From Cohaesibacter gelatinilyticus (GTDB lineage Bacteria; Pseudomonadota; Alphaproteobacteria; Rhizobiales; Cohaesibacteraceae), in the NCBI RefSeq assembly GCF_900215605.1, contig NZ_OBEL01000001.1:1426001-1490000 (forward strand): a DNA stretch of 64,000 nt, in the 5' to 3' direction. Numbering within the stretch: position 1 is the stretch's first letter; every line of letters starts with the position of its first letter. The position numbers and the translations under genes are program-made. Under the pieces are notes generated by a model. It saw only the letters and a program-made list of their open reading frames with translations. It was not told the origin of the DNA and made no database searches. Below, piece after piece: positions 59,201-64,000 of the stretch.

Positions 59201-59744
59201 GCATCACCTCTATATAGAGGCGATCACCAAACATCTCTTTCAGTTGAGAAAGACGTGCACCGGCAACTTCCACATGATGGTGAACGAGAGGGCCATCAAT
59301 CGGTCCATTGCCCCCACCAGTAAGACAGATCATGCCGCTCGAAAATTCGCGAACATCATCAATGCTAACATGGGGATCTGCGTCATCATGAGAGGCAAGA
59401 AATGAGCGACTGACGAGGCGGACAAGATTAGACCATCCTTCATCATTCATACCAATGAAGACAAGAGATGGTAGTTTGAAGCCGGATGCATCTGCTTGCG
59501 CTGGATCACCAAAATCAACCTCGATCTGGCATCCCAGAATAGGTTGCAGGCCCTCACCTACAGCTTTTTGCGAAAACTCCAATGCGCCAAACAAATTACG
59601 CGTATCTGTCATGGCCACCGCAGGCATATCGGCTTTCAATGCCTGCTTGATCAATTTGCCGACAGGGAGAGCACCTTCCAGCAAGGAATAGGCTGAATGC
59701 ACATGAAGATGAATGAATTTCAAATCACTGTTTAGTTCAGCCAT
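56292..59744 (-). CDS. dnaE: DNA polymerase III subunit alpha
   Basis: Replicative polymerase. From the chosen ATG the protein has 1150 residues. An N-terminal PHP domain ([43 protein letters not shown]) is followed by the C-family polymerase core with [23 protein letters not shown] and the catalytic aspartates in [17 protein letters not shown]. Further on are [44 protein letters not shown], the beta-clamp/HhH region around 800-880 and an OB fold ([19 protein letters not shown]) near 1000. It is the DnaE1 type, not the ImuA/B-linked DnaE2. A TTG eight codons upstream was rejected in favour of ATG; AAGGACG lies upstream. Confidence 0.96.
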   Translation of the reverse strand: [1150 protein letters not shown]

Positions 59745-59890
59745 AACAAGACGTCCTTTCCTAGCCAAGCATGCAGTCTAAAAGACCGATGCTAAAACAC
59801 CAAGACCGGCATTCTTGTTCCCCCCTGCTTTCCGATAAATCTTGTGACGTTTTTTACAGCAAGCTTCAAAGGAAGGCAGCAATAAGGAAT

Positions 59891-59986
59891 TTAGCTTGAG
59901 AGTCGAGCCAGGACTTCAGTCCAAAGGCTCAACATGGACATGAAGGTGATCAGGGAACCAAGCGCCAGCACATCACGAATAATCAT
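59891..59986 (-). CDS. Candidate small membrane peptide gene (31 residues)
   Basis: An unannotated-looking small ORF. The translation begins MIIRDVLALGSLITFMSMLS and continues LWTEVLARLSS: a single hydrophobic segment of about 20 residues with a positive charge near each end, suited to a short membrane-spanning or membrane-attached peptide. GAGGTG lies five bases before the ATG, and a near-consensus promoter lies 32 bases further upstream. No sequence family is recognised. It could also be the first part of a leader for dnaE, whose start is 147 bases downstream. Detection of such a short ORF by eye is error-prone; the combined promoter, ribosome binding site and composition are the support. 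Confidence 0.5.
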   Translation of the reverse strand: MIIRDVLALGSLITFMSMLSLWTEVLARLSS

Positions 59987-60017
59987 TACTACACCTCAAA
60001 GTTCTTTATTTGAACTT

Positions 60018-60046
60018 ATTATGTATATGTTTTGTTCTTATTTCAA
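60018..60046 (-). promoter_or_regulatory. Sigma-70 type promoter upstream of the 31-codon ORF
   Basis: On the minus strand TTGAAA and CATAAT are separated by exactly 17 bases, in a strongly AT-rich setting, predicting a start near 60010. It can serve the small ORF and possibly dnaE. Confidence 0.6.
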
Positions 60047-60111
60047 GCGTTTTTTTCAATAAACATCGTACCCCGAGAAAAGCATGACAAATCAGAACAA
60101 TAAGAACAAAA

Positions 60112-60151
60112 AGAAAACAAAACCCCGCAGTCAGAAACTGATCACGGGGTT
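60112..60151 (-). terminator. Intrinsic terminator after lolD
   Basis: On the minus strand AACCCCG pairs with CGGGGTT with an inner CAG/CTG pairing, followed by TTGTTTTC. It begins 22 bases past the lolD stop. Confidence 0.8.
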
Positions 60152-60173
60152 CAAAATTCGACAATATGGCCTA

Positions 60174-60929
60174 TCAGATCTCGACAACCTTACCATCCAC
60201 CAGAGTAATCTGGCGATCCATACGTTCCGCAAGAAACAAATTATGAGTAGCAACCAGCGCGGAAATTCCAGACTGTTTCACCAGAGAATTGAGCGCCTTG
60301 AACACATAGTCAGAGGTAGTCGGATCCAAATTTCCCGTTGGTTCGTCAGCCAACAACACACGCGGACCATTGGCCATGGCACGGGCAATGGCAACACGTT
60401 GCTGTTCACCACCGGACAATTCTGCAGGACGATGAGCCGCGCGGTGATCCACGCGCATGTATTTCAACAATTCCAGCGCCCTGCTCTCTGCTTCGGATTT
60501 ATTCGCACCGCTGATTAATTGTGGCAGAACCACATTTTCCAAAGCCGAGAATTCAGCAAGCAGATGGTGAAACTGATAGACAAAACCAATCTCATCCCGT
60601 CGGGTAACAGTACGAGCCCGATCAACCGCTCCACTCTGTGGTTTTCCAGCGATATAAACTTCGCCACCATTCGGTCGCTCCAACAGACCTGCGACATGCA
60701 GCAATGTAGATTTACCAGCCCCGGACGGAGCAACTAACGCCACCATCTCACCAGCCTTGACACTAAGATTGGCTCCAACCAAAATCGGCAACTCGTTGTC
60801 TGCCTGAATATAGCTCCTCTGAACGTCTCTCAAGACAAGAAGCTCGTCATTAGCGATCAAACGGCTCTCTTCCAATGCTGGTTGAGTATTCTCCACCGTC
60901 TTCATTTCATCCGTCGGAAGATCATTCAT
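60174..60929 (-). CDS. lolD: Lipoprotein-releasing ABC transporter ATPase LolD
   Basis: ATPase of the complex that extracts outer-membrane lipoproteins from the inner membrane. From the ATG reading [10 protein letters not shown] the protein has 251 residues. Walker [20 protein letters not shown]-loop region [18 protein letters not shown] (the LLxEFxxxEN signature of LolD/MacB), [19 protein letters not shown] and Walker [14 protein letters not shown] are intact. The start overlaps the stop of the permease gene by eight bases, indicating coupling; a frame 27 codons longer lies wholly within the permease gene and is rejected. Confidence 0.95.
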   Translation of the reverse strand: MNDLPTDEMKTVENTQPALEESRLIANDELLVLRDVQRSYIQADNELPILVGANLSVKAGEMVALVAPSGAGKSTLLHVAGLLERPNGGEVYIAGKPQSGAVDRARTVTRRDEIGFVYQFHHLLAEFSALENVVLPQLISGANKSEAESRALELLKYMRVDHRAAHRPAELSGGEQQRVAIARAMANGPRVLLADEPTGNLDPTTSDYVFKALNSLVKQSGISALVATHNLFLAERMDRQITLVDGKVVEI

Positions 60930-62190
60930 ACCGCAATGCCTCCACCGGATCGAGTGTCGCCGCGCGCCATGCAGGATAAAGCGTCGCCAGGAACGACAGA
61001 AGAAGTGCAATCACCAAGACGCTTACAGTTTCACTAACATCCATATCGGCAGGCAGTTTGGAGAGGAAATAGAGCTCAGGGCTGAACAATTCAGTACGAG
61101 TGATATAGGAAACGAACTGGCGAATGGCTTCAATATTCAGACATACGATCAACCCGAGAATGAAACCCGCCATGGTTCCGACAAAGCCAATAGCGGCACC
61201 GGTTATCACAAAGATCCGCATGATGGATGCTCGGGTCGCTCCCATTGTGCGCAAAATAGCGATGTCATGCCCTTTGTCTTTTACCAGCATGATAAGGCCG
61301 GAAATGATGTTCAGAGCCGCCACCAGAATGATCAATGTCAGGATAATGAACATCAGATTGCGTTCAACTTCCAGCGCGGAGAAGAAGGTCACATTTCTAA
61401 AGCGCCAATCCGTCACAAAAATCGGCCTGCCAGCAGCTTCTTCAACAGAAGCTCTCATCTCACCAACCATATCAGGATCTTCAACATAGGCTTCAATCGC
61501 CGAAACCTTGCCTTCATGATTGAAATAGAGTTGGGCATGTTGCAGAGGCATGAACACGAAAGTGCTGTCATATTCGGACATGCCAATTTCGAAGATGGCC
61601 TTGACCGGATAGGATTTGATACGAGGCGCAACTCCCATTGGAGTAACAGCACCTTTTGGAGAGATCAGTTTGATATGATCACCAGCAACAACACCGAGTG
61701 AGCGGGCCAGACGAGAGCCAATGGCAATGCCTTCTTCTTCATCAAACTTCTCAAGGTTTCCTTGTAAAACATTGTTTGAAACAAGCTTTAGCTTATCCAA
61801 ACTTTCGCGCGACATACCACGAACCAATGCACCAACAGCACCGCCAGAGCCAGATGCCAAAACTTGCCCTTCCACAAAGGGAATGACATAGCTAACACCA
61901 TTCACACCCTCGATACGCTTGGCAACAGCATCATAGTCGGTGAGATCAGAATCCACTGGCTGGATAACCAAATGACCGTTAATGCCCAGAATCTTGTCCA
62001 GTAATTCCGAACGAAAACCATTCATCACCGCCATGACGATGATAAGGGTAGCTACACCCAGCATGATTCCAAAAAAAGATAACCATGAAATGATGGAAAT
62101 AAAAGCTTCCCGCCTGCGCGAACGCAAATAACGAAATGCCATCATCCATTCAAACAATGCGAACGGCCGTTTGGCCTCTTCAGCGGACAT
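60922..62190 (-). CDS. Lipoprotein-releasing system permease (LolC/LolE family, LolF-like)
   Basis: A 422-residue inner-membrane protein with one N-terminal helix, a large periplasmic domain and three C-terminal helices, the topology of LolC/LolE. Diagnostic are [57 protein letters not shown] near the N-terminus and [23 protein letters not shown] before helix 2. Only one permease gene is present beside lolD; many alphaproteobacteria have a single such protein (called LolF elsewhere) acting as a homodimer, which I infer here. It is 85 bases downstream of proS. Confidence 0.93.
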   Translation of the reverse strand: MSAEEAKRPFALFEWMMAFRYLRSRRREAFISIISWLSFFGIMLGVATLIIVMAVMNGFRSELLDKILGINGHLVIQPVDSDLTDYDAVAKRIEGVNGVSYVIPFVEGQVLASGSGGAVGALVRGMSRESLDKLKLVSNNVLQGNLEKFDEEEGIAIGSRLARSLGVVAGDHIKLISPKGAVTPMGVAPRIKSYPVKAIFEIGMSEYDSTFVFMPLQHAQLYFNHEGKVSAIEAYVEDPDMVGEMRASVEEAAGRPIFVTDWRFRNVTFFSALEVERNLMFIILTLIILVAALNIISGLIMLVKDKGHDIAILRTMGATRASIMRIFVITGAAIGFVGTMAGFILGLIVCLNIEAIRQFVSYITRTELFSPELYFLSKLPADMDVSETVSVLVIALLLSFLATLYPAWRAATLDPVEALRYE

Positions 62191-62275
62191 TCACATCTCC
62201 AACTTGATAGCAAGACCCTCAGACAAACCGCACTGCCTGAAGGTCCCTCTTACTTATTGTGATTCCAAATCAGAA

Positions 62276-63598
62276 TCATTTCTCGGCAATCATACGCTCA
62301 ACGACCGCATCAAGGGAAACCATTTCCCTCTTGCCAGTCGCGCGCTCTTTGATTTCCACTTCGCCACTCTTCAGGCCACGTGGACCAACGATGACCTGCC
62401 ATGGAAGACCGATAAGATCCATAGTAGCAAATTTGGCACCAGCCTGACCGGAACGATCATCATAAAGCACGTCAAATCCGGCATTTCCAAGGCGCTCATA
62501 AATCTGCTCGCAAGCACTGTTGGTGTCTTCATTGCCAGCTTTCATATTGATCAGACCAATATCAAATGGAGCAACTGACTTTGGCCAAACAATACCGTTC
62601 TCATCATGGCAAGCCTCGATGATACCGCCAAGAAGGCGAGACACACCAACTCCGTAAGATCCCATATGAACAGGAACATCCTTGCCATCAGCACCTGTGA
62701 CCTTGGCATTCATCGCATCAGAATATTTGGTCCCGAAATAGAAGATATGACCAACTTCGATACCACGTGCGGCGATACGATCAGCCTCTGAGACTGCATT
62801 GAAGGCAGCTTCATCATGCATTTCTTCGGTTGCAGCATATTCGCTGGTCCAATCTGCAACGATGCCCGACAGATCGCCGTCAAAATCAACACCATCACCC
62901 GGAATTTCCTTGGAAAGGTAATCCTTGTGACAAAAAACTTCACTCTCGCCGGTATCGGCCAGAATGATGAATTCATGGCTGAGATCACCTCCAATTGGGC
63001 CAGTGTCGGCTTTCATCGGGATTGCGGTCAAACCGAGTCGCTTGAAGGTGCGCAGGTAAGCCACGAACATGCGATGGTAAGCCTCGCGTGCACTCTCCTC
63101 ATCCATATCGAAACTGTAGGCATCCTTCATCAGAAACTCACGACCACGCATAACACCAAAGCGAGGGCGGATTTCATCGCGGAACTTCCATTGAATATGA
63201 TAAAGGTTGAGTGGCAGGTCACGATAGGATTTGACAGATGAGCGGAAAATATCAGTGATCATCTCTTCATTGGTTGGACCAAACAGCATATCGCGTTCAT
63301 GACGATCGACGATACGCAGCATTTCCTTGCCATAATCATCGTAACGGCCACTTTCTTTCCACAGATCAGCTGGCTGCATGGTAGGCATTAACAGCTCCAC
63401 TGCCCCTGCTCTATTCTGCTCCTCACGTACAATCTGTTCAATTTTACGCAGAACTTTCAGCCCCAATGGCAACCAGGAATAGATCCCCGCTTGTTGCTGA
63501 CGAATCATACCTGCGCGCAACATATAGCGGTGAGAAACAATTTCAGCCTCTTTGGGGTTTTCCTTCAAAATTGGCAGAAAATAACGGGAAAGACGCAT
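62276..63598 (-). CDS. proS: Proline--tRNA ligase (short alphaproteobacterial form)
   Basis: Class II aminoacyl-tRNA synthetase. From the ATG reading [20 protein letters not shown] the protein has 440 residues, the size of the form lacking the internal YbaK-like editing domain found in E. coli ProS (about 570). Motif 2 region [43 protein letters not shown] (motif 3) and the anticodon-binding C-terminus [22 protein letters not shown] are intact. A frame 38 codons longer is open but begins outside the family; GGAAGAAG lies upstream of the chosen start. Probably co-transcribed with the lol genes. Confidence 0.95.
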   Translation of the reverse strand: MRLSRYFLPILKENPKEAEIVSHRYMLRAGMIRQQQAGIYSWLPLGLKVLRKIEQIVREEQNRAGAVELLMPTMQPADLWKESGRYDDYGKEMLRIVDRHERDMLFGPTNEEMITDIFRSSVKSYRDLPLNLYHIQWKFRDEIRPRFGVMRGREFLMKDAYSFDMDEESAREAYHRMFVAYLRTFKRLGLTAIPMKADTGPIGGDLSHEFIILADTGESEVFCHKDYLSKEIPGDGVDFDGDLSGIVADWTSEYAATEEMHDEAAFNAVSEADRIAARGIEVGHIFYFGTKYSDAMNAKVTGADGKDVPVHMGSYGVGVSRLLGGIIEACHDENGIVWPKSVAPFDIGLINMKAGNEDTNSACEQIYERLGNAGFDVLYDDRSGQAGAKFATMDLIGLPWQVIVGPRGLKSGEVEIKERATGKREMVSLDAVVERMIAEK

Positions 63599-64000
63599 AG
63601 CAACTTCTTCCTTCACTTTCGCGCAGCAAGCAAAGGGACATTCCCGAATGCGGCCATCGCGGATCTGTTGGTTTGCGCACTTTATAGCGTGAGAAATCGA
63701 TGAAGGCAGCAAATAAGCTTAAATGCCTCGATCGCAGCTTCTTTTACACAGGCAAGCCCATTTTCTACGCAAAAATCCGGAAACAACCTCTACCCTCAAA
63801 CGCTATCCTAGTGCGTCAGAATGGCGCAAAATGCGAAAAATTAGCCAAATCAAAAAAAAATGCCTGTTAGTCAAAAAAGAATGATGACAAATGCCAAGTG
63901 GGCAAGTAATGTGCTGCCATAATGATAAGAGATACGCTCACCACTGATATCTCAATATCCAACGCGATAAATGTCTTGGGAGGATACAGATCTCTGGCGC
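63599..64000. other. Region upstream of proS to the window end
   Basis: About 400 AT-rich bases without a supported gene. It should contain the proS promoter. Near the right edge a GGGAGGA (63978-63984) resembles a plus-strand ribosome binding site, but no start codon follows at suitable distance within the window. Confidence 0.5.

Larger units (their letters stand above)
59745..60173. other. Region between dnaE and lolD
   Basis: About 430 bases holding a 31-codon small ORF (59891-59986), its promoter (60018-60046) and the lolD terminator (60112-60151). The 146 bases between the small ORF and dnaE must hold any separate dnaE promoter; none is obvious. Confidence 0.6.

Noticed and set aside
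63978-64000. GGGAGGA near the right edge as the ribosome binding site of a next gene
   Set aside because: No ATG, GTG or TTG follows within the window at suitable distance.

Overview
This window is a chromosomal segment of an alphaproteobacterium, most likely of the order Hyphomicrobiales (Rhizobiales). Three things point there. The housekeeping gene order (ppiD-like, trpD, trpC, moaC, moeA ... lexA, comEC, gltX, gltA, lpxB, lpxI, lpxA, fabZ, lpxD, bamA, rseP, dxr, cdsA, uppS, frr, pyrH, tsf, rpsB ... dnaE, lolD, lolC/E-like, proS) is one I know from that order. lexA carries a GAAC-N7-GAAC operator of the alphaproteobacterial type. The APS-type cysH sits with DUF934 and DUF2849 partners. Base composition looks close to half G+C, lower than most soil rhizobia, so a marine Cohaesibacter-like lineage is possible; the genus is a guess. 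No tRNA, rRNA, insertion sequence, prophage, CRISPR array or origin was recognised.

Layout. 1-8.9 kb, mostly minus strand: a nucleoside-recognition membrane protein, eno, a GNAT acetyltransferase, a DUF1835 protein (plus strand), a 60-residue membrane protein, kdsA, pyrG, secG and tpiA. 9.0-15.0 kb, plus strand: a membrane-anchored PpiD-like foldase, then trpD-trpC-moaC-moeA. 15.0-18.3 kb, minus: a sulfate assimilation operon (DUF2849-cysI-cysH-DUF934). 18.7-24.0 kb, minus: an operon of two large secreted proteins of unknown function, the least explained part of the window. 24.5-26.3 kb, plus: a TSUP anion transporter and lexA. 26.4-32.4 kb: comEC (minus), then gltX and gltA (plus). 32.5-47.1 kb, minus: the envelope and translation supercluster from rpsB down to lpxB. 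47.4-56.3 kb: a peptide ABC transporter (binding protein, two permeases, fused double ATPase), an ArgE-like deacetylase, an M14/DUF2817 zinc peptidase and a divergent LysR regulator. 56.3-63.6 kb, minus: dnaE, a 31-codon small ORF with its own promoter, lolD, a LolC/E-type permease and proS.

How the genes work together. Lipid A (kdsA, lpxA, lpxD, lpxI, lpxB, fabZ), isoprenoid carrier (dxr, uppS), phospholipid (cdsA), outer-membrane assembly (bamA, rseP, lolD and lolC/E, ppiD-like) and translation (rpsB, tsf, frr, gltX, proS) genes dominate, so most of the window is conserved envelope and growth machinery. Against the gene order expected for the group, two stretches look like lineage-specific insertions: 15.0-25.3 kb between moeA and lexA, and 47.4-56.3 kb between rpsB and dnaE.

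The most interesting items are the two-gene secreted operon, whose proteins share a cysteine-paired domain and one of which ends in a six-cysteine repeat array; the 31-residue membrane peptide gene upstream of dnaE, which has a near-consensus promoter and ribosome binding site; and several hairpins placed inside operons (bamA/lpxD, binding protein/permease, rpsB/tsf/pyrH, gltA leader). Start codons were moved inward from the longest reading frame wherever a ribosome binding site and family alignment from memory favoured it; each case is stated.
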